Assembly: GCA_016792585.1 (NCBI GenBank)
Contig: JAEULB010000022.1
Location: forward strand, 1 to 51,239
Length of the DNA stretch: 51,239 nt
From: Rhodospirillaceae bacterium
Lineage (GTDB): Bacteria; Pseudomonadota; Alphaproteobacteria; SHVZ01
Direction of reading: 5' to 3'
Of the stretch, positions 39,181 to 47,090 are shown in pieces. The position numbers and the translations under genes are program-made. A model generated the notes under the pieces. That model made no database searches. It was not told the origin of the DNA and saw only the letters and a program-made list of their open reading frames with translations. Each line of letters begins with the position of its first letter. Positions within the stretch are counted from its first letter, which is position 1.

Positions 39181-39681
39181 ATGGCCGATCCCTACGACGT
39201 CATGTTCCTTTGCACGGGCAACTCGGCACGTTCGATCCTGGCCGAAGCGCTGCTCAACCGGATCGGCGGCGATCGCTTCGTCGCCTACAGCGCCGGCAGT
39301 CATCCGAAGGGCCAGGTCCATCCGCTGGCGATCGAGCTGCTTGAGGCGCAGGGCTTCCCGACCGAGACGCTTCGAAGCAAGAGCTGGAACGAATTCGACT
39401 GCGCCGACGCGCCGAAGATGGATTTCATCTTCACCGTCTGCGACTCCGCCGCAGCCGAAAGCTGCCCGGTCTGGCCCGGCCATCCGATGACCGCGCATTG
39501 GGGAGTTCCCGACCCGGCGGCGGTCGAGGGTCCGATCGAGGTGCGGCGGAAGGCATTCCGCGATGCCTTCCTGGCGATGCAATCCCGGATCCGGCTGTTC
39601 GTCAGCCTGCAGATCGCCAAGCTCGACCGGATGAGCCTCAAGCACGAGCTCGACGCGATCGGCCGCACGACCGATGCCTGA
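39181..39681 (+). CDS. arsC: Arsenate reductase, LMW phosphatase-like (thioredoxin-type)
   Basis: A 166-residue enzyme that reduces arsenate to arsenite. The active-site loop is Cys11-TGNSA-Arg17 (FLCTGNSARS), the acid is Asp111 (GVPDPA), and Cys87 and Cys95 (FTVCDSAAAESCPVWPG) are the relay cysteines that form a disulfide to be reduced by thioredoxin, as in the Staphylococcus pI258 type. It overlaps the aquaporin gene by eight bases. Length is somewhat above the 130-140 of the smallest members owing to a C-terminal helix. Confidence 0.93.
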   Translation: MADPYDVMFLCTGNSARSILAEALLNRIGGDRFVAYSAGSHPKGQVHPLAIELLEAQGFPTETLRSKSWNEFDCADAPKMDFIFTVCDSAAAESCPVWPGHPMTAHWGVPDPAAVEGPIEVRRKAFRDAFLAMQSRIRLFVSLQIAKLDRMSLKHELDAIGRTTDA

Positions 39682-40327
39682 CCTGTCGCGTCGCCTCGCG
39701 GCGGAGGCGATCGGCTCGGCCTTCCTGCTGGCGACGGTGATCGGCTCCGGGATCATGGGCGAGGCGCTCGCCGGCGGAAACGCGGCGCTGGCCCTGCTCG
39801 GCAACACGGCCGCGACGGGGGCGATCCTCTATGTGCTGATCGTGCAGCTGGGGCCGGTCTCCGGTGCGCATTTCAATCCGGCGGTGACGCTGGTTTCAGC
39901 GATGCGTCGTGAGATCGGGTGGTCGGAAGGCGCCGCCTATTCCGCTGCCCAGCTCGTCGGCGCGGTCGCCGGGGTGCTTGCCGCCCATGCGATGTTCGAC
40001 CAGCCGCTGATGCAGGCTGCGACCAAGATCCGTACCGGCCCCGGCCAGTGGTTCGCCGAATGGGTCGCGACCTTCGGCCTGGCGCTGGTCGTGCTGATGA
40101 CGAGGCAGGCCGTCGCTGCCTCGGTCGCGCTCTACATCACGGCGGCCTACTGGTTCACTGCGTCGACATCCTTCGCCAATCCGGCCGTCACATTGGCGCG
40201 AAGCCTCTCCGACAGCTTCGCCGGCATCCGCCCTGTCGACGCACCGGGGTTCGTCGCCGCGCAGGTCGTCGGTGCCCTGTCGGCGCTGGTCGTCGCCCGA
40301 TGGTTCCGCGCTAGCTCTCGCGCTTGA
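39674..40327 (+). CDS. aqpS: Aquaglyceroporin-like channel (AqpS type)
   Basis: A 217-residue MIP-family channel with six membrane helices and two re-entrant loops. The two NPA boxes are GAHFNPAVTLVSAM (68-70) and TSFANPAVTLARSLSD (169-171). In Sinorhizobium the AqpS channel replaces the arsenite pump and lets arsenite made by ArsC flow out down its gradient. Here the arsR-arsC-aqpS order and the 8-base overlap with arsC suggest the same role. No ArsB or Acr3 pump is present in the window. Confidence 0.92.
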   Translation: MPDLSRRLAAEAIGSAFLLATVIGSGIMGEALAGGNAALALLGNTAATGAILYVLIVQLGPVSGAHFNPAVTLVSAMRREIGWSEGAAYSAAQLVGAVAGVLAAHAMFDQPLMQAATKIRTGPGQWFAEWVATFGLALVVLMTRQAVAASVALYITAAYWFTASTSFANPAVTLARSLSDSFAGIRPVDAPGFVAAQVVGALSALVVARWFRASSRA

Positions 40328-41129
40328 TCGCGCTTTCGTGCCAGCGGCGGAGCAGCAGGTGCGAGAGGCCGGTGAAGAACAGGAAGATCACGATCCCGGT
40401 GCCGGAGATCAGGAAGAGCGCCGCGTACATGCGCGGGATCTCGAGGCGGTAGCTCGCCTCCAGGATGCGGAAGGCGAGGCCGGAGCCCGAGCCCGCGCCG
40501 CCGGCGACGAACTCGGCGACGATCGCGCCGATCAGGGCGAGGCCGCCCGAGATCCGAAGGCCGCCCAGGAAGAACGGCAAGGCCCCTGGGATGCGGATGA
40601 ACCACAGCACCTGCCAGCGCCTGGCGCCGTAGAGACGCATCAGGTCGAGCAGGTTGTGGTCGGCGGAGTTGAGCCCGATCGTGGTGTTCGAGAGGATCGG
40701 GAAGAACGCGACGATCCAGGCGCAGATCAGGAGCGCCACGGTCAGGTTGTCGACATAGACGATGATGAGCGGGGCGATGGCGACAATGGGCGTCACCTGC
40801 AGGATCACGGCATAGGGAAACAGGCTGAGCTCGATCCAGCGGGCGGAGGCGAACAGGACCGCGAGCGAGAAGCCGCCGACCACCGCGACGCCCAAGGCGA
40901 GCGCCGTCACCTGCAGCGTGTTCACCAGCGACGGCCACAGCATGTGCCAGTCGCGCACCAGTGTCTGGGCGATCGAGACGGGACCCGGAAGGATGTACCA
41001 GGGGATCTGGTAGACGGTGACCATCGCTTCCCAGCCGGCCAGCACGAGGATGCCGATCGCGATCGGCGCGCCGAGCTTGAGCCACAAGGACTCGCGGCGC
41101 GGCCGCGGTTGCGGGGTCTCGGCGCTCAT
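40311..41129 (-). CDS. ABC transporter permease (SsuC/TauC/ThiX-like)
   Basis: A 272-residue permease with about six membrane helices. The EAA-type cytoplasmic loop is LMRLYGARRWQVLWFIRIPG, followed by ALPFFLGGLRISGGLALIGA. It matches the nitrate/sulfonate/taurine/thiamine-precursor group. Its start overlaps the stop of the ATPase gene by four bases. The 3' end overlaps the convergent aquaporin gene by 17 bases. It pairs with the ATPase and the binding protein upstream. Confidence 0.9.
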   Translation of the reverse strand: MSAETPQPRPRRESLWLKLGAPIAIGILVLAGWEAMVTVYQIPWYILPGPVSIAQTLVRDWHMLWPSLVNTLQVTALALGVAVVGGFSLAVLFASARWIELSLFPYAVILQVTPIVAIAPLIIVYVDNLTVALLICAWIVAFFPILSNTTIGLNSADHNLLDLMRLYGARRWQVLWFIRIPGALPFFLGGLRISGGLALIGAIVAEFVAGGAGSGSGLAFRILEASYRLEIPRMYAALFLISGTGIVIFLFFTGLSHLLLRRWHESAIKRES

Positions 41130-41893
41130 GCCGCGATCGCCTGGTGCAGGCTCAGGGATACCGCGCGGCAGAGATCGCCGTAGGTGTCGGACACACGGAA
41201 GCTGTCGTCGCGCGGATAGGGCGCCGGGATCGCCACGTCCTCGACGATGCGGCCTGGGCGCGCCGACATCACCAGGATGCGGTTCGAGAGGTAGACGGAT
41301 TCGAAGACGCTGTGCGTCACGAAGATCACCGTCCAGCCGAAGCGCTGCCAGAGCTGGAGCAGGTCGTTGTTGAGCTTGAAGCGGGTGATCTCGTCGAGCG
41401 CGGCGAAAGGCTCGTCCATCAGGAGGAGCTTCGGCCGCGTGACCAGGGCGCGGGCGATCGAGACGCGCATCTTCATCCCGCCGGAGAGCTCGCGCGGGAA
41501 GGCCTCAGCGAAGCCCTCGAGCCCGACCATCGAGATCGCCTCGGCGATGCGCGCCTCCGCGTCGGCCTTCGCCACGCCGGCGACCTTGAGCGGCAGGCGG
41601 ATGTTGTCGGCGACCGATGCCCAGGGCATCAGCGTCGGTTCCTGGAAGACGAAGCCCAGCTCGGGATGCGCGCCGGTCCGTGCCGCTTCCGGCAGTCCCG
41701 GCCAGTCGATGCGGCCCGCGCTCGGCTGCACCAGTCCCGCGATCATCCGGAGGATCGTCGACTTGCCGCAGCCGGACGGGCCCAGCAGCGAGACGAAGCT
41801 GCCTTGGCTGATCGCGAGGTCGACGCGGTCGAGCGCCAGCGTGCCGTTCGGAAAACGCTTGGCGACGCCGGAGAGGGTGACGAGAGGTGTCAT
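41126..41893 (-). CDS. ABC transporter ATP-binding protein (SsuB/TauB-like)
   Basis: A 255-residue ATPase. Walker A is LLGPSGCGKSTILRMIAGL (near 37-55), the Q-loop is FVFQEPTLMPW, the signature ELSGGMKMRVSIARAL and Walker B LLLMDEPFAALDE, followed by the H-loop VIFVTHSVFESV. This is the importer type that powers the permease next to it. It lies 149 bases downstream of the binding protein gene, with a repeat element in the gap. Confidence 0.93.
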   Translation of the reverse strand: MTPLVTLSGVAKRFPNGTLALDRVDLAISQGSFVSLLGPSGCGKSTILRMIAGLVQPSAGRIDWPGLPEAARTGAHPELGFVFQEPTLMPWASVADNIRLPLKVAGVAKADAEARIAEAISMVGLEGFAEAFPRELSGGMKMRVSIARALVTRPKLLLMDEPFAALDEITRFKLNNDLLQLWQRFGWTVIFVTHSVFESVYLSNRILVMSARPGRIVEDVAIPAPYPRDDSFRVSDTYGDLCRAVSLSLHQAIAA

Positions 41894-41904
41894 CGAGCGG
41901 GAGT

Positions 41905-42022
41905 GAAGAGATCACCCCCATCCCAACCTTCCCCCATCAAGGGGGAAGCGGCACGAGAAGAGGGTGACGGGCGCGTGTCGTGTTCCCTCCCCCCGGCGTG
42001 GGGGAGGGTTAGGGCGGGGGGC
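41905..42022. repeat. GC-rich palindromic repeat, second copy
   Basis: The left arm CACCCCCATCCCAACCTTCC with CCCATCAAGGGGGAAG, and the right arm CCCTCCCCCC with GGGGGAGGGTTAGGGCGGGG, form an imperfect inverted repeat of about 118 bases. The CCCCCAYCCCAACCYTCCCC block is the same as in the repeat at 3778-3927. It separates the binding protein and ATPase genes of one operon, where it may lower downstream expression by folding in the mRNA. Confidence 0.65.
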
Positions 42023-42042
42023 AGCAGCACGCTTGCTGCGGC

Positions 42043-43020
42043 TTACATCCCGACCTTCTTGTTCACGAACCTGGTCGTATAGGCCTTGGTGTAGTCGGTG
42101 CCCGGCGCGTAGACGCCGAGCGCCTGGGCGTCGTCGAAGGCTTCCTTCCAGCGCTTGTCGGTCATGGCGCCGATGCCGAGCGTCTTGGCGTCGCCCGAGT
42201 CGACGATGCCGTACTTCTTCATCGCCTCGATCGAGAACGCGATCTGGTCGTCGGTCATGTCCGGGTTGTCCTTCTTGATGAGGGCATTGCCCGGCGCCGG
42301 ATTGCCGTAGAGATAGTCCTTCCATCCGAGGATCGAGGCGTCGACGAAGCGCTGGACCAGGTCGGGCTTCTCGTCGATCAGCTTCTGGCTGACCTCGATC
42401 GTGGTGGAGTAGGTGCGATAGCCGTTGTCGGCGAGCAGGTGCACGACCGGGTTCACGCCGGCCTTGATCGCGGCATAGGGCTCGGATGTGGCGTAGCCCT
42501 GCTGGCTGATCTGCTTGTCGGCGAGGAACGGTGCGATGTTGAAGGTGTAAGGCACCACCATGTCGTCGGTGAAGCCGAACATCTTCTTCAGGTACGGATA
42601 GTAGCTGACGACGCCGGCCTTCGAGACCAGGACCTTCTTGCCCATGAGCGCCGCCAGGCTGTCGTTGCCGACGCCGGGATGCGACATCAGGATCTGCGGA
42701 TCCTTCTGGAAGATCGCGGCGACGGCGCGGAACGGGATGTTCTTCTCGGCAAAGGCGAAGACGCTGTCGGAGTTGCCGCCCATGTTGAAGTCGATGCGGC
42801 CGGCGAGCATCAGGAGGTTGTTGTCGATGTTCGGTCCGCCCTGGCGGATCGTCACGTCGAGACCGTACTTCGCATAGATGCCGGTGGCGACGGCCTGGTA
42901 GTAGCCGCCGTGCTCGGCCTGGGCTTTCCAGTTCGTGGCCTTGGTGACCTTGTCCTGCGCGGACACGGGAGAGGCGAACAGCGCGGCGAGCGCCGCGACG
43001 ACGATCAACGAGCGGGTCAT
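42043..43020 (-). CDS. ABC transporter substrate-binding protein, NMT1/THI5-like
   Basis: A 325-residue periplasmic binding protein with signal peptide (cleavage after SPVSA, residue 21). VTKATNWKAQAEHGGYYQAV, then ATGIYAKYGLDVTIRQGGP is the NMT1/THI5 start, typical of binding proteins for pyrimidine precursors of thiamine, sulfonates or nitrate. GRIDFNMGGNSDSVFAFAEK and KKVLVSKAGVVSYYPYL follow. It heads the importer genes, and adenine phosphoribosyltransferase lies upstream on the same strand, so a nucleobase-like or HMP substrate is possible. Not certain. Confidence 0.87.
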   Translation of the reverse strand: MTRSLIVVAALAALFASPVSAQDKVTKATNWKAQAEHGGYYQAVATGIYAKYGLDVTIRQGGPNIDNNLLMLAGRIDFNMGGNSDSVFAFAEKNIPFRAVAAIFQKDPQILMSHPGVGNDSLAALMGKKVLVSKAGVVSYYPYLKKMFGFTDDMVVPYTFNIAPFLADKQISQQGYATSEPYAAIKAGVNPVVHLLADNGYRTYSTTIEVSQKLIDEKPDLVQRFVDASILGWKDYLYGNPAPGNALIKKDNPDMTDDQIAFSIEAMKKYGIVDSGDAKTLGIGAMTDKRWKEAFDDAQALGVYAPGTDYTKAYTTRFVNKKVGM

Positions 43021-43144
43021 AGTGCCTCCATGGGGGAGCATGGGTCGGGTGATGACCGCGCGGCGCGGGTGGGTCACCGTCGCGGGGTTCTCAGGCGAGA
43101 GTTATCGCCGGTATCGCGGGGCCAATCAATCGACAGTAGGGGAA

Positions 43145-43660
43145 TCAGTTGTCGTAGGCGACGAGCGCGGAGAAGGGCACGTCGAGACGCTTCCTGCCGT
43201 TGAGGAAGGTGAGTTCGATGATGCAGGCCGCTGACGGAACGATGCCGCCCATGTCGCGCACCAGCCCGATCGCCGCTGCCAGGGTGCCGCCGGTCGCCAG
43301 CAGGTCGTCGAGCACGACGACGCGCTGGCCGGGCGAGACCGCATCGGCCTGCACCTCCATCGTGTCGGAGCCGTACTCGAGCTTGTAGGTGAAGGACTTC
43401 GTCTTGCCCGGAAGCTTGCCCTTCTTGCGCACCATGACGAAGCCGCATCCCAGCTTGAGCGCCAGCGGTGCTGCGACCAGGAACCCGCGGGACTCGATGC
43501 CGGCCAGCAGGTCCGGCTTGTGCGGGGCGATCTGCTGGGCGAGGCGGTCGACCGTCTCCTTCCAGGCAGGCGGATGCTTCAGGAGGGTCGAGATGTCGTA
43601 GAAGAGAATCCCCGGCTTCGGGAAGTCCGGGATGCCGCGGATATGGGCTTTCAGGTCCAT
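43145..43660 (-). CDS. apt: Adenine phosphoribosyltransferase
   Basis: A 171-residue enzyme that makes AMP from adenine and [24 protein letters not shown] is the typical N-terminus, [19 protein letters not shown] the substrate hood, [12 protein letters not shown] the flexible loop and [18 protein letters not shown] the PRPP-binding motif. The start is placed at 43660 since the fold begins there; the open frame further upstream is not needed. Length and motifs are standard. It lies 124 bases upstream of the binding protein gene. Confidence 0.96.
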   Translation of the reverse strand: MDLKAHIRGIPDFPKPGILFYDISTLLKHPPAWKETVDRLAQQIAPHKPDLLAGIESRGFLVAAPLALKLGCGFVMVRKKGKLPGKTKSFTYKLEYGSDTMEVQADAVSPGQRVVVLDDLLATGGTLAAAIGLVRDMGGIVPSAACIIELTFLNGRKRLDVPFSALVAYDN

Positions 43661-44037
43661 GATCTGTCCGGTTGATGGGCCCAGGTGACGAGCGCCGGGC
43701 ACCCTACAAGCCGATGCTGCACCGCGCCAGACCGTCCGGCCCCTCCGGACGAGAATCTTCGCGGTTGCAGCGAATCGAAAACCTACGCCGATAGCCTGCA
43801 CCTCTCAGAGTGGCTCCTGAGCTTATGCTTGTAACTATTTGTATTTGCTTAATTAAATATCCATTTCTCATACAATAGGTGACAATACAAGAATAACCTC
43901 ATAGGAATGTTGACACTTTTGGGCTCGTTCACAGGCGTCGACGACCATCTTGACCGGAAACGCGACCTGAGTATGAAAGACAGAGGGAGCGAGACCCATT
44001 CCGGAACCGACGCCCAATGGGGAGGGCAAGGCCGCGA
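43661..44037. other. Intergenic region with AT-rich core, no gene seen
   Basis: About 377 bases without a credible gene. The first 150 bases are GC-rich. The core at about 43825-43920 is strikingly AT-rich for this genome, with TTGTAA, TTAATTAAATAT, ATACAA and TTGACA motifs. Promoters for apt (minus) and for the small membrane protein (plus) probably lie here, but I cannot fix them. No repeats or tRNA-like fold were found. Confidence 0.5.
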
Positions 44038-44298
44038 ATGACGGACTTGGCACATCGGGCTGACGACATCGGCGGCCGTTTCGGCCGCCTGGCCCTTCGC
44101 GTCCTCCTGATTGCGATCCTGGCGAGCCCGGTCGCCGTCGGCTTCCTGCTGGCGCCGAAGGCCGACGACATGCCGCCGCCGCCGGAGCTGACCGCGCCGC
44201 CCGCGGTCACCAACCTGCCGGACGCGATGAGACGTGCGCTGCCGGCTGGCGACGTGCAGTCGCAGACGACGAGCGTAACGGTGTCGTCGGGCGGATGA
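44038..44298 (+). CDS. Small single-span membrane or secreted protein, hypothetical
   Basis: An 86-residue protein. One hydrophobic helix (LALRVLLIAILASPVAVGFL, about residues 17-36) follows a short charged N-terminus, and the rest is a Pro/Thr/Ser/Ala-rich tail (PPPPELTAPPAVTNLPDAMR). It looks like a membrane-anchored periplasmic tail. No family recognised. A hairpin follows its stop. Confidence 0.5.
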   Translation: MTDLAHRADDIGGRFGRLALRVLLIAILASPVAVGFLLAPKADDMPPPPELTAPPAVTNLPDAMRRALPAGDVQSQTTSVTVSSGG

Positions 44299-44302
44299 TG
44301 TC

Positions 44303-44329
44303 GGCTTCGCTCCGCGAAGCCCTTATTTT
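44303..44329. terminator. Hairpin terminator (19-bp GGCTTCGC element, copy 2)
   Basis: GGCTTCGC (44303-44310) and GCGAAGCC (44314-44321) with a TCC loop, then CTTATTTTG. It lies between the convergent small membrane protein and SnoaL-like genes. The 19-base core is the exact reverse complement of the one at 27799-27817. Confidence 0.6.
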
Positions 44330-44757
44330 GCGACCTTGTACACAGTCGCGAAAATGCACCGCCACTTGCCGTCGATGCGCCGGTAGACATCCGCATATCG
44401 CGATTCCACCGCGACCCATTGACCGTTGATCTGCCGCTCGCAGCGATTGCGGGCGCAGACCGTCGCGGTGTCCCCGCTGATCTTGGTGTGCACCTGATCG
44501 TGGACCAGGTTGCGGAACGGCGCCTGGTTCAGGCAGGTGCGATCGTACTCGTCCCTCGGCATCTCGCGGCCGGTGGCGCCGTCGACATAGGCGAAGTCGG
44601 CGGCGAAGAAGCTGTTGAGCCCGTCGATGTCGCGGCCGTAGTAGCTGCGGATGAAGAAGTCGTCGAGCCCGCGAAGCTCCGGATCGAGGGCCGCATTGTC
44701 GAGGTCGTGGTTGACCATCTCGACGGTCTGCCAGCCGGACTTGGGTTGGGCGGTCAT
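44323..44757 (-). CDS. SnoaL-like / NTF2-fold protein (paralog 1)
   Basis: A 144-residue NTF2-like protein. HDLDNAALDPELRGLDDFFI, RSYYGRDIDGLNSFFAADFA and YVDGATGREMPRDEYDR are followed by NLVHDQVHTKISGDTATVCA and KWRCIFATVYKV. It is clearly a paralog of 45502-45909, with the same blocks in order. The fold can hold small enzymes or binding proteins; no substrate is known. It is divergent from the Lrp-type gene. Confidence 0.8.
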   Translation of the reverse strand: MTAQPKSGWQTVEMVNHDLDNAALDPELRGLDDFFIRSYYGRDIDGLNSFFAADFAYVDGATGREMPRDEYDRTCLNQAPFRNLVHDQVHTKISGDTATVCARNRCERQINGQWVAVESRYADVYRRIDGKWRCIFATVYKVAK

Positions 44758-44886
44758 GAGCTTGGTTCCCCGTTCCTGTTTTTCGATGCCGCGAGGCTAG
44801 CAAAGGCCCGCGCGGCGAAACCGCGTGTTTTTGGAAACCGGCGTCGCTATCGTGCGGCCTCAGTCTCCAGAACGCGGGAGTTCCGC

Positions 44887-45351
44887 ATGCCCGACCTCGA
44901 TCGCGCCGACCGCCGGATTCTCAGGGAAGTGCAGGAGGACGCCGAGCGCACCAGCGAGGCGATCGCGGATGCGGTCGGCCTCTCGCCGTCGGCGGTGCAG
45001 CGGCGGATCCAGCGCCTGAAGAAGGACGGCGTGATCGACCGGGTGGTGGCGCTGGTCGATCCCAGGGCGGTCGGCCGCACCGTCACGGTCGTGGTCGAGA
45101 TCGAGGTCGACAACGAACGCCGCCCAGCGCTCGCGGGGTTCTACAAGTGGGTCGCGGTGCAGCCCGAGGTGCAATGCTGCTGGGGCGTCACCGGCGACAT
45201 CGACTACGTGATGCTGGTCGTGGTCCGCGACCTCGATGCGTACGCGGCGTTCATCGATCGCATGATGGAGGAGCAGCCGTTGGTGAGGCGGTACCAGAGT
45301 CGTATCGCGATCAAGACGATCAAGAGAGGCTTAGTAGTCGAGACTGACTGA
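44887..45351 (+). CDS. Lrp/AsnC family transcriptional regulator
   Basis: A 154-residue regulator with the HTH at the N-terminus (MPDLDRADRRILREVQEDAE, then EAIADAVGLSPSAVQRRIQR) and a RAM domain (CCWGVTGDIDYVMLVVVRDL). It lies between two SnoaL-like paralogs and near a D-amino acid dehydrogenase-like gene. In Pseudomonas the dauBAR unit also has a regulator with the dehydrogenase, though of its own type. A role in amino acid sensing here is inferred from position. The ATG at 44887 is used because the fold starts there. Confidence 0.9.
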   Translation: MPDLDRADRRILREVQEDAERTSEAIADAVGLSPSAVQRRIQRLKKDGVIDRVVALVDPRAVGRTVTVVVEIEVDNERRPALAGFYKWVAVQPEVQCCWGVTGDIDYVMLVVVRDLDAYAAFIDRMMEEQPLVRRYQSRIAIKTIKRGLVVETD

Positions 45352-45365
45352 GAAAAAGAGTCTAC

Positions 45366-45480
45366 GGACGCTCGCCTGGTGGCGTAAACGCCTCGTAAGC
45401 CGTCTTCGCTTCGCTTCGCCGTCTTACTGTGCGCTTCCGCCGCGAGCGCGGGCGTAGCGAGCCGCACTCAGCGAGCGTCT
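45366..45480. repeat. Interspersed repeat with inverted ends, copy B
   Basis: A 115-base element with ends GGACGCTCGC and GCGAGCGTCT that are inverted repeats (9 of 10 match). It aligns throughout with 21901-22010, and its left end with 29408-29430. It begins 15 bases after the Lrp stop and ends 21 bases before the SnoaL-like gene. No protein is encoded. The form resembles a small non-autonomous (MITE-like) element. Confidence 0.7.
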
Positions 45481-45501
45481 AAAGTCCCGAGCGACGCGAG
45501 G

Positions 45502-45909
45502 TCAGGAAACCTTGTAGACCGTGGCGAAGAAACACCGCCACTCGCCGTTCACGCGGCGAAAGACGTCGACATACCTCGTGTTGAACGCGACCCACTTCCC
45601 CTCGATCTCGCGCTCGTAGCGATTGCGCGCGGTGACCACCGCGGTGTCGCCTTCGATGCGGGTCGCGACCTGGTCGTGCACGAGGTTGCGGTAGGGCGGC
45701 TGCGCGAGGCAGCCGCGATCGAACTCGGCGCGCTCGACCTTGCGGCCGTCGGCTCCGTCCATGAACACGAAGCTGGGGTCGAAGATCTTCGACCACAGCG
45801 TCTCCAGATCCTTGCCATAGTAGCTGCGGACGAAGATATCGTCGATCCGGCGGAGCTCGGGATCGAGCGCGGGATTGTCGATGTCCAGGTTGTCCATCTC
45901 CGCCGCCAT
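45502..45909 (-). CDS. SnoaL-like / NTF2-fold protein (paralog 2)
   Basis: A 135-residue NTF2-like protein. LDIDNPALDPELRRIDDIFV, RSYYGKDLETLWSKIFDPSF and FMDGADGRKVERAEFDR lead to NLVHDQVATRIEGDTAVVTA and EWRCFFATVYKV. More than half of the positions seem to match paralog 1. Its ATG follows the dehydrogenase stop with no gap, so the two are translated together. Substrate unknown. Confidence 0.82.
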   Translation of the reverse strand: MAAEMDNLDIDNPALDPELRRIDDIFVRSYYGKDLETLWSKIFDPSFVFMDGADGRKVERAEFDRGCLAQPPYRNLVHDQVATRIEGDTAVVTARNRYEREIEGKWVAFNTRYVDVFRRVNGEWRCFFATVYKVS

Positions 45910-47046
45910 CTAAGCGACCTCGAGGCTGAGCCGGTCGGGCGAGAGATCGGAGGCGTCGACGCCGCGGTCGGCAACGTCGGACGGGAATGCGCGGCCCCGC
46001 GCCAGGTCGGCGGCGATCCTCGCCATGCCGGGGCAGGTCTGGATGCCGTAGCCACCTTGCCCCGCGAGCCAGAAGAAACCCGGTGTCTTCCGCGCGAAGC
46101 CCGCGACCATCGTCTTGTCGGCGACGAAGGAACGGAGCCCCGCCCACTTGGAATGAAGCCGGCCGATGCCGAAGGACATCGCCTGCTCGATGCGGTCGAT
46201 GGCGATCGCGAGGTCGAGTTCCTCGGGCTGCGCATCGCAGGGTTCCGACGGCGTCTCGTCGGCGGGGCTGCCGAGGAGGCGGCCGGACTCCGGCTTGATG
46301 TACCAGGTCTCGTCGACGTCGATCACCGCCGGCACCCCTTCGACATGCGTGCCCTGGGGCACGTCGAAGGTGAAGGCGGTGCGCCGCTTCGGCACCAGGC
46401 CGACGGTCCTGGCGCCGGCCATCCTCGCGATCACGTCGGCCCAGGCGCCGGCGGCGTTGATCACCACGGGGGCGCGGAAGCTGCCGGCGCGGGTCTCGAC
46501 CGTCCAGTCGCCGCCCGAGGAAGAAAGCCCCAGCACCTCGGCGTCGGTGATCACCTTGCCGCCGCGGGCGCGAAGCCCCTTCAGGAAGCCGTGATGGATC
46601 GCATGCACGTCCATGTCGCGCGCATCCGGCTCCCAGACCGCGGCCTTGGCATAGCCGGGCTTCAGGAACGGAACCTTCGCCGCGAGCTCGTTGGCGCCGA
46701 TCATCGTGACCGCATCGACGGTGCGGCGGCCTTCGTCGAGCGCCATCGCCAGGGATGCTTCCTGGTCGTCGCGGCCGATCAGCAGCGTGCCGCGCGGCGT
46801 CAGCAGCGGATGCTCGGTGAAGCCCTCGGGCGGTGCCTCGAAGAAGGCGCGGCTGGCGCTGGTGATCGCGCGGATCGCCCGGTTGCCGTAGACCTCGGTG
46901 TAGAGCGCGGCCGAGCGGCCGGTGGTGTGGTAGCCCGGCTGGGACTCGCGTTCGAGCACGATCACCTTCGAGTCGCTGGCGAGCTCGTAGGCGGCGGAGG
47001 CGCCGGCGATGCCGGCACCGATCACGATGAAATCGGCGGTTTCCAT
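45910..47046 (-). CDS. FAD-dependent D-amino acid (D-arginine) dehydrogenase-like protein
   Basis: A 378-residue DAO-fold flavoprotein. ADFIVIGAGIAGASAAYELA is the FAD loop, then VLERESQPGYHTTGRSAALY, YGNRAIRAITSASRAFF, and near the end WAGLRSFVADKTMVAGFA with GFFWLAGQGGYGIQTCPGMA. These strings closely follow Pseudomonas D-arginine dehydrogenase (DauA), which oxidises D-arginine and other D-amino acids to keto acids. The start at 47046 is preferred over one 17 codons upstream, because the fold begins there. It is followed without gap by SnoaL-like paralog 2. Confidence 0.85.
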   Translation of the reverse strand: METADFIVIGAGIAGASAAYELASDSKVIVLERESQPGYHTTGRSAALYTEVYGNRAIRAITSASRAFFEAPPEGFTEHPLLTPRGTLLIGRDDQEASLAMALDEGRRTVDAVTMIGANELAAKVPFLKPGYAKAAVWEPDARDMDVHAIHHGFLKGLRARGGKVITDAEVLGLSSSGGDWTVETRAGSFRAPVVINAAGAWADVIARMAGARTVGLVPKRRTAFTFDVPQGTHVEGVPAVIDVDETWYIKPESGRLLGSPADETPSEPCDAQPEELDLAIAIDRIEQAMSFGIGRLHSKWAGLRSFVADKTMVAGFARKTPGFFWLAGQGGYGIQTCPGMARIAADLARGRAFPSDVADRGVDASDLSPDRLSLEVA

Positions 47047-47090
47047 GGGCGCGCGTGATAGCATCTTTTGCGCGCACGAGGGAGGGGCCG

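Noticed and set aside
43849..44055. 68-codon minus-strand ORF in the AT-rich gap
   Set aside because: No ribosome site, no protein-like pattern, and it crosses the start of the plus-strand small membrane protein.
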